Part shown: piece after piece, positions 1-8,644 of the stretch | Layout: the number at the start of each line of letters is the position of its first letter | Position numbering within the stretch: the stretch's first letter is position 1 | From: Parabacteroides goldsteinii | GTDB lineage: Bacteria > Bacteroidota > Bacteroidia > Bacteroidales > Tannerellaceae | Direction of reading: 5' to 3' | DNA: 64,000 nucleotides | Assembly (NCBI RefSeq): GCF_015550595.1 | Contig: NZ_JADNBB010000008.1 | Span: 62,001 to 126,000, forward strand | Made by a program: the position numbers and the translations under genes | Notes under the pieces: generated by a model | What the model was told of the DNA's origin: nothing | Seen by the model: only the letters and a program-made list of their open reading frames with translations | The model's database searches: none

Positions 1-53
1 ATTGTCTTTTTGGTGAAATCTCTTGGTTTTTGGCTTGGAGTAACTAATAATAT

Positions 54-101
54 TAATGTACGGGTGCGTACATTATATATGACCGGCTTGTTTTTGAAGC
101 C
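54..101 (+). terminator. Two small hairpins at the left edge
   Basis: A perfect 8-bp stem (TAATGTAC at 54-61 with GTACATTA at 68-75, 6-nt loop) is followed by a GGCTT/AAGCC stem near 85-101. They may end a transcript entering from the left or shape the leftward transcript of the invertible promoter. The U-tract is poor, so terminator function is uncertain. Confidence 0.3.
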
Positions 102-165
102 GTGTTTATAGAGGTGAAAATGAATGTATAAATATTGAATAATAAAGGATGAGTTGCTTAAAATG

Positions 166-374
166 AGTGACTAGTTTTAACGTTCCTTTTTTCTAGTCAA
201 CAAAGGTATCGCATATTTTTTAATCTGCAATTCTTTTCTAAATTATTTTTCCCAATCTATATGCTTTCTTATCAACTGGATAGCAAAGTTGGTATGAAAT
301 TGCCACTTTTTTGCATGAAGTCAAATATCCTCCGATAACATGACTAGAAAAAAGGAACGTTTTAGCTAGTCACT
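166..374. promoter_or_regulatory. Candidate invertible promoter segment (inverton)
   Basis: Two inverted repeats, 166-199 and 341-374, match at 31 of 34 positions and enclose 141 bp. Inside, on the minus strand, is a textbook Bacteroidetes promoter: TTG (complement of 228-230), 19 nt, TACCTTTG (complement of 201-208). It abuts the left repeat and points left, away from the gene at 453. I see no rightward promoter in the segment. Inversion would put the -7 box at about 332-339 facing the gene with a leader of about 105 nt. The right repeat contains AAACGTTCCT on its minus strand, one base off the ARACGTWCGT core I recall for Mpi-type sites in Bacteroides. The current orientation is therefore predicted OFF. 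Confidence 0.75.
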
Positions 375-452
375 AGTTAAAACCTACCTGCCCGAAAGCA
401 GGGTGTGAATGAGTTTTTAGAAACACTATTATTAATATTAAATTAAAGATTT

Positions 453-3400
453 ATGAACAAAAAGTTATCTCTGATGATGGCTGCGCTTATCGCAGCAGGG
501 TATTCTGTGACAGCAGAAGCAGGGGTTTACAAGGTTGCGACTCTGACAGAGGGTGGAACGTTTGTGATAGCCTTGGACGCTTTTGCACTTGATGGAAGCG
601 TAAAAGCTTTGACATCCGATGGTGGATTCACAAGCAAAGGTGTTTCTGCTATTACTGATGCTGAACTGTGGACTCTTTCTGCTGCTACTGGTGGAACGAT
701 CACTAACAAGGCAACTGATACTCAAATAGCACAAACGGAAGCCGTTGCTTCTTTAAGTGGTAGCGGAGTTACTTTTACTAGTATTGCTCCATTGAAAACT
801 GGTACTGCGTCGTATACGGATTTCCAAATCACTTCTGGTACTCCTGCGTTTGGTGCTGATAATGCTGACGCTGAGCTTTACGTAGTAGGTACTCCTCTCT
901 TTACATCGGCTACTCTTACTAATCAGTATCTGAAAATCGGCAACAAGTATTTGGTAGCAACTGGCGCAACTACTGCTGCCCTTGTTGACGCAAAATTGGT
1001 ATCTCTTTATGGTGATGCTGCTCTTTGGAGTGCAGACGACAAGGGTGTTATCACCAATAAAAAAGAGGCTGCTGAAATCACAGTTCTGACATCGACTACA
1101 GCAACTATGGCTTCTACTGGTGGTAAAGCTATTGAAAAAGATGCAAACAACACTAATACAAATGTATATGTAGAAGGAACGGATGCTGCAGTAAGCGGTC
1201 TTGACAATACAGCATTTGTATCAGCTACTGCTAGCGGCGTAGCTACTGATGCAGAAAGCGAAACTCAAGCAAACGATGACGCTATCTCTTTCGCAACAGG
1301 TAAGACTTCTTATTTAGGGGTATATGCTTCTAATGATGAGTACGTGAAAATCGATGATAAGGGAGCAGTTTCAGTAACTAACAATCAGACAAAACCGGGA
1401 GCTACAAATGCTATCACCGTAAAAGAGGTTCGTAAAGGCGTATATTCTTTCTATAACGCCGGTAAACTCGTGTCATTCGCTGGCGCTGCTGCTGAATTCA
1501 ATATTGTTTTTGTTGCAGGAAGCGAGAAAGCATTCTATTTGCAATCGGTAGCTTCAAGCGAATATCTGAAAAATGACTTGGCATTAGATGCTGATGCTGC
1601 TAACGCTGCTCAGTTCTGCCTTGTTGATGGAGCTCAGGAAGCTATCAACGGTACAGAACTTGCCAAGCTTGAAAAAGACGGTTTCAGTCTGACACTGAAA
1701 TATCAGGATGACAAAGGCAACTGGTTGACAAACCTGAAAGGCAATCCGTTCGTTGGACATCTGACGGTTGTTCCTGCTGCTACCGGTAATAATTTCGAAC
1801 TGAAATCAGGAGACAAGTATATCGTAGCTGAAAAAGGCTTACTGGAAGATGGTTCAATGGCTGACGTTTATAAATTCACGACAGTGACTAAAGCTGCATT
1901 GGATGCTGATAAGTTATTAAAAGCAACGAATAAATATGAATCTATATTCTCTGCTACAAAATCAGAATTCGAAACAACTCCGACAGCAATCGAATTGAAA
2001 CTGGAAGCCGGTTCTCCTGTTGCGATCGGTTACTACAATGTACTAACAGATGTATACGTAGGTGCAGGTGCAAATCCTAAACCGCTTGCTTTCGCTATCG
2101 GCGGAACATCTGCTGTTTTACCTTCCGAACTGTTGGTGAAAGATAAATTCTTCACTGTTGTTAAGGTAGATAAGCAGAATGGAAACAAAACATTGGCAGT
2201 ACAGTTGGTTGAAAAAGCTGATTTAGCTCCGACAGCTACTACTTCTGCTTATGGTAAGGCTGCATTCATGACTAGCATTGGCAACGAACTGGAAGCTCAG
2301 TGGGCGTTGACTTGGGATGAAGCGAATGGCAACTATGTATTTACTAACCGTGAAAGCGTAGGTGTGACATTTACATTGGGTGTTGCTAATTTGTATCATG
2401 CAGGAACTAACACATATAGCTCCGGTACTGATACATATATCATCACTACGGTAGAAGAAACAAGCGCAACTGACGGTTATGAAAGACTGCAGAACGTGAA
2501 GAACAAGAGATTCAACCTGGGTTACTGGTCAAAAACTTTCAACGGAACAGCTTGGTTTACTGAAAACCACAACGACGTGAAGAAAGGTGAGCATGTTATT
2601 GGTCTGGATCAGGAAAAAGATCCGCTGGTATTATCTGTTGTAGACTTCGTAGGTGCTAAAAATACAAAGGACAATGTGGCTTCCGACTCTATCTATGTAG
2701 TAAGCACATTAGGTTACTTCGATGCTAAGGGCGACTACCAGACAACACTGGATACCTTGAAGGTGGTTTCTTACTCTTTCATCAACCAGTTTAACGAACC
2801 GATGAAATTGGGTACAGACAAAGAAGGACAGGATGCTTATGTATCTGATGCCGATCCTAAATACAACTCACTGGCTGAAGCAATCAACGCTGTACGTACA
2901 GACGCCACTGTTGCTCAGAAGTTCACATTGAGAAAAGACGGTGACAAACTGAACTTGCGTCCGGTTTCTTTCGCACAGGCTTCAGGTCAGCTTTATCGTA
3001 GCTTCTCTATGGCTGATGACTTCAACAAGATGTATTCAGGTGATGCCGACAACGGTATTCTGGCTAATACGGAAATGTATGGTCGTGTAGAAAATGACCT
3101 GTTTGTAATTCAGGAAATCGACAAACCGATGTATCGCACAATTGTAAACAATCTGGATACAATCTCTATCTATCGTCAGGAAAACAACGAAGACGTAATG
3201 TACGAAAAGGGTCTGTTCTTAGGCATCGCCAACAAGGTTCAGTTCCCGAAAATTGCTCCGGCAATGGTAGCTGACCTGGCTCACGTAGACGCTGAAGGCC
3301 ACCGTCCTCAGTATCTGTTGATGGTAGAACCGAACGTTGTAGCAGGTGGCACATGGTGTCCGGAACACGGATTCAACTCTGGTTGTCCTCATGCTCAGCC

Positions 3401-4043
3401 GGTAGAAGGTTATACGGAAGGTCGTTACCTGGTGAACCTGAAAGATACGGCTATCGTTTGGGGTACAGACAACCACCAGACTGGTAACCCGTATGTAAAC
3501 TCTGAAAACTTCTACAAATTAGGCTTCGTTCCTGCTGCTCACGTGGCCGATTCATTGATCATCGCAAGCGATGCGAAGAAGATCGAATTGAACAACGAAG
3601 ACTATAGCGTAGCTAAGTTTGCCTTCCGCTTTGTAGACAACGATGAAAAATCGTTCGTTATCGAAACAGCAGACTACAAGAAACTGGGTGATGCTAAAGA
3701 AGGTGAAATGTTACCAACTGACGGTTACCTGAAATGGATGAACGACGTAGTAGTTGTAGTTAACGACATCAAAGACGCTGACGTATTCAATATGAACGAA
3801 GATGAAAAAGGCAACCCGACAGCTAACGAAGGTGTATCTACATCTGCAGTATCTGTTATCGCTACAGACGGTGGTGTAATCATCAACGGTGCTCAGGGCA
3901 AGAAAGTTACTGTAAGCAACATTCTTGGCCAGACAATCGCTAACACAGTTCTTTCTTCCGACAACGTTACAATCACTGCTCCTCAGGGCGTAGTCGTAGT
4001 AGCTGTAGAAGGTGAAGTAGCTGTAAAAGCAATCGTAAAATAA
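453..4043 (+). CDS. Large secreted surface protein (DUF6383-like C-terminus), likely phase-variable
   Basis: The 1196-aa product starts with a signal peptide (MNKK, hydrophobic stretch, AEA cleavage region near residue 23). The body is rich in Ala, Thr, Asp and Val, with no enzymatic motif that I recognise. The last 75 or so residues, with a GVIINGAQGKKVTVSNILGQ-like segment, resemble the C-terminal module called DUF6383 in Parabacteroides surface proteins and recall type IX sorting domains; this is from memory. Several D-S/T-aliphatic tripeptides (DTL, DTI, DTA, DSL, DSI) fit the Bacteroidetes O-glycosylation sequon. The invertible promoter just upstream matches the phase-variable surface glycoproteins described in Parabacteroides distasonis. 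A structural or S-layer-like role is inference. Confidence 0.75.
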   Translation: MNKKLSLMMAALIAAGYSVTAEAGVYKVATLTEGGTFVIALDAFALDGSVKALTSDGGFTSKGVSAITDAELWTLSAATGGTITNKATDTQIAQTEAVASLSGSGVTFTSIAPLKTGTASYTDFQITSGTPAFGADNADAELYVVGTPLFTSATLTNQYLKIGNKYLVATGATTAALVDAKLVSLYGDAALWSADDKGVITNKKEAAEITVLTSTTATMASTGGKAIEKDANNTNTNVYVEGTDAAVSGLDNTAFVSATASGVATDAESETQANDDAISFATGKTSYLGVYASNDEYVKIDDKGAVSVTNNQTKPGATNAITVKEVRKGVYSFYNAGKLVSFAGAAAEFNIVFVAGSEKAFYLQSVASSEYLKNDLALDADAANAAQFCLVDGAQEAINGTELAKLEKDGFSLTLKYQDDKGNWLTNLKGNPFVGHLTVVPAATGNNFELKSGDKYIVAEKGLLEDGSMADVYKFTTVTKAALDADKLLKATNKYESIFSATKSEFETTPTAIELKLEAGSPVAIGYYNVLTDVYVGAGANPKPLAFAIGGTSAVLPSELLVKDKFFTVVKVDKQNGNKTLAVQLVEKADLAPTATTSAYGKAAFMTSIGNELEAQWALTWDEANGNYVFTNRESVGVTFTLGVANLYHAGTNTYSSGTDTYIITTVEETSATDGYERLQNVKNKRFNLGYWSKTFNGTAWFTENHNDVKKGEHVIGLDQEKDPLVLSVVDFVGAKNTKDNVASDSIYVVSTLGYFDAKGDYQTTLDTLKVVSYSFINQFNEPMKLGTDKEGQDAYVSDADPKYNSLAEAINAVRTDATVAQKFTLRKDGDKLNLRPVSFAQASGQLYRSFSMADDFNKMYSGDADNGILANTEMYGRVENDLFVIQEIDKPMYRTIVNNLDTISIYRQENNEDVMYEKGLFLGIANKVQFPKIAPAMVADLAHVDAEGHRPQYLLMVEPNVVAGGTWCPEHGFNSGCPHAQPVEGYTEGRYLVNLKDTAIVWGTDNHQTGNPYVNSENFYKLGFVPAAHVADSLIIASDAKKIELNNEDYSVAKFAFRFVDNDEKSFVIETADYKKLGDAKEGEMLPTDGYLKWMNDVVVVVNDIKDADVFNMNEDEKGNPTANEGVSTSAVSVIATDGGVIINGAQGKKVTVSNILGQTIANTVLSSDNVTITAPQGVVVVAVEGEVAVKAIVK

Positions 4044-4199
4044 TAGAAACTATTTATAATCAATAAATTTAAATTGACTGCGGGGTGATATCGAACTAAG
4101 TAGCCCGCGATGGGCGAATAAGCGGTCAGTATTAATACTAAAGTAATGAAATAAAGTTCTTCTGTTCGATCTCTGTGAAGAGCAAAGACAGACAAAAAC

Positions 4200-4229
4200 A
4201 AGCCCCGACGGTTCACTCCGCCGGGGCTT
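4200..4229 (+). terminator. GC-rich hairpin between surface gene and VapE island
   Basis: Stem AAGCCCCG-A-CGG pairs with CCG-C-CGGGGCTT around a 6-nt loop. It is a strong hairpin but lacks a good U-tract (TTCGCTG follows), so it may be a terminator, attenuator or processing site for the long upstream transcript. Confidence 0.5.
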
Positions 4230-4266
4230 CGCTGTGGAAAAAGGTGAAACTCAAAAACAAGCAAAA

Positions 4267-4664
4267 ATGAAAAAAAACTGGATGCTGTCCTTCTGACGGA
4301 GACGGCACAAGCATTGAAGCTCCATTGCGAGCTGCTCGAAGAGGAACTTCGGGAAGTGAAAAAACAATGTAACAAACTCTCGCGGCTGCTCGAACATGCC
4401 GTCTGGGAAGAAGACATGATAGAAGAAGAAATCATCCTGTTCGACGGGACAATGGCTGATTTTGTCGAACTGATCGGCCCCCTGCTGTTGAGCAAACGGT
4501 GGAAGGTGAACGGCAGGCACGAGATGAAACCCTTCCTGCGGGCACTCGACTCGGTATTTCATGTGCAACACCATCCCGATAAGGAACGCCTGGCTTTGGG
4601 TACGCTGGTGAATGTCGTACAAGACTATCTCGACACCCATTCCGACTATCGGGAACAACCCTGA
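4267..4664 (+). CDS. Small coiled-coil protein with A8 slippery start
   Basis: The main frame is open to 4664 and encodes a Glu/Leu-rich, probably coiled-coil protein of about 130 aa; I do not recognise the family. No ATG exists in this frame: the first usable codon is TTG at 4314. An ATG at 4267 is followed by eight A residues and then stops at 4294-4296 in its own frame. A -1 slip at A-AAA-AAC would join that ATG to the long frame and add a plausible N-terminus (MKK, N or K, LDAVLLTETAQA). The choices are programmed slippage, slipped-strand switching, a sequencing indel, or a genuine TTG start. It precedes the primase-helicase at 4785 and may be part of the same module. Confidence 0.55.
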
Positions 4665-4784
4665 GGAGAGAAGCAATTCCTGTATTTTGTGTTTTATATA
4701 ATAAAATAGAAAAACACGAGACATCTCCTGGCTATTGTCTACCTTGTTGGATATAAGAGAAATACACCTATAAACAGATTTGAA

Positions 4785-6899
4785 ATGATACAAGTAACCA
4801 TGTTTGCCCGCTTCAAGAAATGTATGGGCGATGTTAACCTGATCGATGTCCTTTATGATATCCGCAATGGGAAGTATGCCCCCTCCGTCAATCGTATCCG
4901 TGTCTATATGGACAAAGAAAATCCGGCAGCTGCCGACAAACTGAAAAAAGGATTACCGGCCAATACCATTTCCGCTACCTATCGCGAAAAACGGCTGGCG
5001 GAATATATGACGGGTTATAATCCGCTTATCATCCTCGACTTCGACGAACTGAAGAAAGACGAACTGCCGCCCCTGTTGGCTCTGGCACGCGAGGCGGTAT
5101 ATACGGTGGCCTGCTGGATCAGTCCGCGCGGACAGGGAATCAAGATCATTGCTTATCCGGCTGTCGGGCTCGAGCCGGTTCCGGCGAATCACCCGGCTAT
5201 TTATAAACGGGTAAAAGAGTGGTACGAACATCGATTGGGTATCGAAGCCGATACCTCGGGCAGCGATATCGGACGGCTCTGTCTCGTTTCGTACGATCCG
5301 CAACTCTATCTCTCACCCAGCTTCGAACCCTGGCTGAAGGGGGAGGGCGACCTTCCCGGCGGACTGCCGCAGATGGAAGCTGTTGTGTCCGCAGAAGTAG
5401 TACGCCTGATGGCCTCCGCCCGTAAAAAGACCACCCGCAAATTCACTTATACCGAGGGTAACCGCAACAACTACGTCCATCTTTTTGCCAGCCATTGCAA
5501 CCGCCTGGGCGTCACCCGTGAGGCGGTGGAGGCTTATGCAGCCGGGTCGTTTGCCGATCTGCCCGCCGAAGAGTGCCGGCAGGCCATCGACAGTGCTTAT
5601 ACCCATACCGAACAATATGGAACGGAAAAATCGGCCGGACGTGCGCAACGCGGGGATGGTTTTGTCTGCCGGATACAGGAATTCCTGTCCGAACGTTTCA
5701 GCCTCCGACGCAATATCGTAAAGCGTATGGTAGAATACCGTGACCGGAAGAAACACGAAGCTTATTGTCCTGTTACCGACTATTGGGAAAACTCCGTCTG
5801 GTGCGCCCTGCAGAAGTCCGGTGTGTTTTGCCGTCTGTCTGACTTGCGTTCGGTGATCTATTCCGATTTCAGTCCCGAATATAATCCGTTCCGGTCTTAC
5901 TTCGATAGCCTGCCGCCCTGGGACGGGAAGACGGACCCTATCGGCTGTCTGGCTGCCACGATCGACACCACCCGCCCTGAATATTGGGCGAAGTGTCTGA
6001 AGAAATGGCTGGTAGCCGTGGTGGCTTGCGCTATTAATGAACGGAAGGCAAATCATACGGTCTTGTTGTTGAGTGGTGCGCAGGGGCTGGGGAAGACTAC
6101 CTGGCTGCGTAACCTGGTGCCTCCCGTGCTTAAAAACTATGTGTACTCCGGTAACCTTGATCCGACGGCTAAAGACTCGTCCCTGTTGATGAGCGACTGC
6201 TTCCTGGTGATCCTCGATGAGTTGTCGGGACAGAGCCGGGTAGAATTGAACCAGCTGAAAGCCCTGATAACAAAAGATGCGATTCTCGAACGCCGCCCGT
6301 ATGCCCGTAACGCGGAATCGTTCGTGCGTCGTGCCTCCTTTGCCGCTACGGTAAACGACAGCCAGATCCTGACCGACCGTACCGGATCACGCCGTTTCCT
6401 CTGTTTCGAAACGCTCCGTATCGATTATACTTCCGAAATAGATCATGCCGCCATTTATGCCCAGGCGCTGGCACTTTATAAGCAAGGTTTCCGCTATTGG
6501 TTTGCCGACAACGATATTACGGAGATAAACGACAACAACGAGCCTTTCCAGCAGTCGTGTCCCGAAGCGGAATTGTTTTTCACTTACTACCGCAAACCGA
6601 CGCGTTTCGAGATGCCCGTTTTACTCTCGGTAAGCGAAATATTGGCCGGAATAGCAGAACGAACCCGCTTTTCGGTGACAACAATGAGCGTAAATCTACT
6701 CGGAAAAGTGTTAAAAAATGCCTCATTCGAGTTCCAAAAGAGACATGGAAAGCGACTTTATGCCGTCATAGTATTGACAAACGATCAGGTAGAAGCTCGT
6801 CGGAAAGGGCTGGGGTATGATCCGGTAGACGAACCGGGAACGTCTGATAATGAATGTGATGGAGAAAAAGGGGCGTCTGATCCTGAACTTCCGTTTTAG
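4785..6899 (+). CDS. VapE/BT4734-type primase-helicase
   Basis: The 704-aa protein has an N-terminal primase-like domain (BT4734/VirE-N type) with hydrophobic-D-x-D at D85 and D87 and an SPRGQGIKI segment near 113-121, as in archaeo-eukaryotic primases. The C-terminal half is a VapE-type P-loop ATPase with GAQGLGKTT (Walker A lysine K437) and a downstream DEL motif (Walker B). Such fusions occur in phages, phage satellites and integrated elements, where they start replication; many Bacteroides genomes carry the family beside DUF4248, HU-like and lysin genes, as here. Whether it still replicates anything is unknown. No integrase was found nearby. Confidence 0.85.
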   Translation: MIQVTMFARFKKCMGDVNLIDVLYDIRNGKYAPSVNRIRVYMDKENPAAADKLKKGLPANTISATYREKRLAEYMTGYNPLIILDFDELKKDELPPLLALAREAVYTVACWISPRGQGIKIIAYPAVGLEPVPANHPAIYKRVKEWYEHRLGIEADTSGSDIGRLCLVSYDPQLYLSPSFEPWLKGEGDLPGGLPQMEAVVSAEVVRLMASARKKTTRKFTYTEGNRNNYVHLFASHCNRLGVTREAVEAYAAGSFADLPAEECRQAIDSAYTHTEQYGTEKSAGRAQRGDGFVCRIQEFLSERFSLRRNIVKRMVEYRDRKKHEAYCPVTDYWENSVWCALQKSGVFCRLSDLRSVIYSDFSPEYNPFRSYFDSLPPWDGKTDPIGCLAATIDTTRPEYWAKCLKKWLVAVVACAINERKANHTVLLLSGAQGLGKTTWLRNLVPPVLKNYVYSGNLDPTAKDSSLLMSDCFLVILDELSGQSRVELNQLKALITKDAILERRPYARNAESFVRRASFAATVNDSQILTDRTGSRRFLCFETLRIDYTSEIDHAAIYAQALALYKQGFRYWFADNDITEINDNNEPFQQSCPEAELFFTYYRKPTRFEMPVLLSVSEILAGIAERTRFSVTTMSVNLLGKVLKNASFEFQKRHGKRLYAVIVLTNDQVEARRKGLGYDPVDEPGTSDNECDGEKGASDPELPF

Positions 6900-6902
6900 T
6901 AA

Positions 6903-7047
6903 TCGGGGGCGGATGGGGGCGACAAAAGTGTGTTTTTGAAAACTTCTGTATAGTGTTCTTTCTACGACCTCTTCGTAGAAAGAACAAGGAACATCTTATT
7001 ATAAAGTTTCCGGAAAAGCCTTTTTGTCGCCCCCATCCGCCCCCCGA
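6903..7047. repeat. Nested palindrome after the primase-helicase gene
   Basis: Outer arms 6903-6927 and 7022-7047 are inverted copies (GC-rich, 25 of 26 positions, one extra G on the right). Within them sits a perfect 14-bp stem, 6954-6967 with 6973-6986, around a 5-nt loop, plus weaker AAACTT/AAGTTT pairing. The whole 145 bp could extrude as a cruciform or fold as a long RNA hairpin between the convergent primase-helicase and DUF4248 genes. Confidence 0.8.
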
Positions 7048-7065
7048 ATGTTATGTATGCAGGTC

Positions 7066-7175
7066 GGCTGTCGCATCCATGCAAGCTGGCTGCCGCAGTC
7101 GTACAAACCGGCTGCGGCACTCATCAGAAATGGCTGCCGGAGCCACAGAAACTGATTGCTGCTGTCGTATTCGTC
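7066..7175. repeat. 22-bp degenerate tandem array (iteron-like)
   Basis: Five consecutive 22-bp units start at 7066, 7088, 7110, 7132 and 7154. Units 2-4 begin GGCTGCCG or GGCTGCGG and end in an A-rich half; unit 1 begins GGCTGTCG; unit 5 is most diverged. The period is not a multiple of three and the array lies between convergent genes, so it is not coding. Next to a primase-helicase and a cruciform-prone palindrome it resembles origin iterons, but regulator binding sites are equally possible. Confidence 0.65.
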
Positions 7176-7179
7176 TTTT

Positions 7180-7500
7180 TCAGGGTTCTCCCAGGTGCTC
7201 GATAATACATTCCACCTGCTTAGGCGTGAAGCTCCGTGCGCCGGTATGATATCCCAGTTCAAGCAGTTTGGCTTTCAGTACGCCATGATAATTTATCCAC
7301 CGCCAGAGTTGCATAATTGCTCCCCGCCTGCTAAGATGAGGATTATAAAGTGCCGCCAACTCGCCCACCCCATAAGACCGTATAACGAAGGTTGCCTGTT
7401 CCATAGACTTCTGTTTTATTTCACTAAGATACGAATAATCAATGGGTTTAGCAAGTGTTGCCGATAGTAATTTATCCGAAATAAACTGCCGCTTCGTCAC
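7180..7500 (-). CDS. DUF4248 family protein
   Basis: The 106-aa product contains the pattern FVIRSYGVGELAALY followed by an HLSRRGA-LW-WI region, which I recognise as DUF4248, a small Bacteroidetes family with an HTH-like look. Family members commonly lie beside VapE-type and HU-like genes, as here. Its function is unknown; DNA binding is an inference. It is divergent from the HU-like gene at 7586 and its 3' end abuts the 22-bp array. Confidence 0.8.
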   Translation of the reverse strand: MTKRQFISDKLLSATLAKPIDYSYLSEIKQKSMEQATFVIRSYGVGELAALYNPHLSRRGAIMQLWRWINYHGVLKAKLLELGYHTGARSFTPKQVECIIEHLGEP

Positions 7501-7585
7501 GTCCCGTCACCTATGACATCAATGCCCCCCGGTGGCTGTCGTATCTTTGATATGTAATTAATAATCAATTAAAAATAGTAAGGTT

Positions 7586-8041
7586 ATGGCAGTACAGTAT
7601 CATTTGGTTCTCAGGAAGAATCTCAGTAAAAATGTAGAGGAAGGGAAGGAGAAACTCTACTATGCACAGACCCGGGCAACGGGGACATGTACCTTCGAAG
7701 AATTATGCACACTGGTAGCACAAAGCTCCACGGCTTCGAGCGGTGATGTGAAGGTGGTGATCGATCGTATGATTGAGTTTCTCCTTTTGTTTCTGGCACG
7801 CGGCGAGGTGGTTCAATGCGGTGAGTTCGGAACCTTCCAGTTGGTGCAGACCAGTTCGGGGAGTCCGACGACCGATGATTTCTCTTCGGCATTGTTGTAT
7901 CGGGCGCGCCTTCGTTTTCGTCCCGGCGAGAAGTTGCGTAACCTGATTATGACGGCTAAGGGCGAACGCTTCAAGCTGGAAGAAAGTAAGCCGGCCGAAG
8001 GTGGCGGAAGTGGCGAAGACGACCGTCCTGTAATCGAATAA
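7586..8041 (+). CDS. HU-like DNA-binding protein (HU-HIG type)
   Basis: The 151-aa protein begins MAVQYHLVLRKNLSK and continues into an IHF/HU-like fold (TFEELCTLVA, then GEVVQCGEFGTFQL), with an extended charged tail of about 35 residues. This is the long HU variant frequent in Bacteroidales, distinct from the 93-aa housekeeping HU at 23777. A -7 box TATCTTTG at 7542-7549 supports the start. Its stop overlaps the start of the glucosaminidase gene (TAATG), so the two are probably co-transcribed. Confidence 0.85.
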   Translation: MAVQYHLVLRKNLSKNVEEGKEKLYYAQTRATGTCTFEELCTLVAQSSTASSGDVKVVIDRMIEFLLLFLARGEVVQCGEFGTFQLVQTSSGSPTTDDFSSALLYRARLRFRPGEKLRNLIMTAKGERFKLEESKPAEGGGSGEDDRPVIE

Positions 8042-8529
8042 TGCCTCAGGCTGTGTGTATGGATAAATATTCATTTACCCGCAAGTACCTCCCCGCCGCA
8101 CGAGTGGCGGGTGAGTTGTACGGATTGAATCCGGTGGTTATCCTGGCTCAGTCTGCCATCGAAACCGGCTGGGGCGAGAGTGTCCTGGCTACCCGCTACA
8201 ACAACTTTTTCGGGCTGACGGGCTATGGCGTGGCGAATGCCTACTGGCATGGCGGCAAGACGGTTCCGGATAAGCCGGATGGCCTGCTGTTCCGACGTTA
8301 CGACAGGCCTGAAAACAGTTTCCTCGATTTTGCCCGCCTGATAGCGAGAGTCTATAAACAGGCGGCTACCGTGAGCCATTATCCGGCGGCTTATGCCCGT
8401 GAGATTGCTTACAGCCGGTATATCAGTGAAGTAAACGGGGACAACCGGGCGGCATATTGCAAGATGCTGGAAAATATTTCCCGCTCGTTGGTTCCCATAG
8501 TGTATAATCTAAATAATGAAAACGTATGA
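8041..8529 (+). CDS. Glucosaminidase-domain peptidoglycan hydrolase
   Basis: The 162-aa protein is almost entirely a glucosaminidase domain (PF01832-like): LNPVVILAQSAIETGWGES carries the expected catalytic Glu, followed by the NFFGLTGYG core. It should cleave the glycan backbone of peptidoglycan. There is no signal peptide, as in phage endolysins. The start overlaps the upstream stop; MDKYSF at 8059 is an alternative start. With the tiny hydrophobic protein encoded next it looks like a lysis or wall-remodelling pair. Confidence 0.85.
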   Translation: MPQAVCMDKYSFTRKYLPAARVAGELYGLNPVVILAQSAIETGWGESVLATRYNNFFGLTGYGVANAYWHGGKTVPDKPDGLLFRRYDRPENSFLDFARLIARVYKQAATVSHYPAAYAREIAYSRYISEVNGDNRAAYCKMLENISRSLVPIVYNLNNENV

Positions 8530-8621
8530 GCGACAAAGAAAACAACAACAAGGTAAGGACGATCCTCCAGTTTATCATGGAGTTATTGGGATTCCTGTTA
8601 GGAAGAAAAAAACAGGGGTGA
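8526..8621 (+). CDS. 31-aa smalltalk-like peptide
   Basis: The ATG overlaps the stop of the glucosaminidase gene by four bases. The peptide has a charged N-terminus (MSDKENNNK), a hydrophobic helix (ILQFIMELLGFLLG) and a basic end (RKKQG). Peptides of this size directly after amidase or lysozyme genes in Bacteroidales are annotated as smalltalk proteins. A holin-like or membrane-associated helper role is only a guess. Confidence 0.65.
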   Translation: MSDKENNNKVRTILQFIMELLGFLLGRKKQG

Positions 8622-8644
8622 GATAAGGAGGTTTAGATTTTGTC

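Noticed and set aside
4251-4793. 180-aa minus-strand frame
   Set aside because: It is antisense to the coiled-coil gene, runs through the GC hairpin side and intergenic DNA, and has no recognisable protein features.
6903-7047. Outer arms considered as invertase sites
   Set aside because: The enclosed DNA is mostly another perfect hairpin and has no promoter, and it lies between convergent genes.
7066-7175. 22-bp array considered as a CRISPR
   Set aside because: Units are contiguous and degenerate with no unique spacers of constant length, and no cas genes are present.
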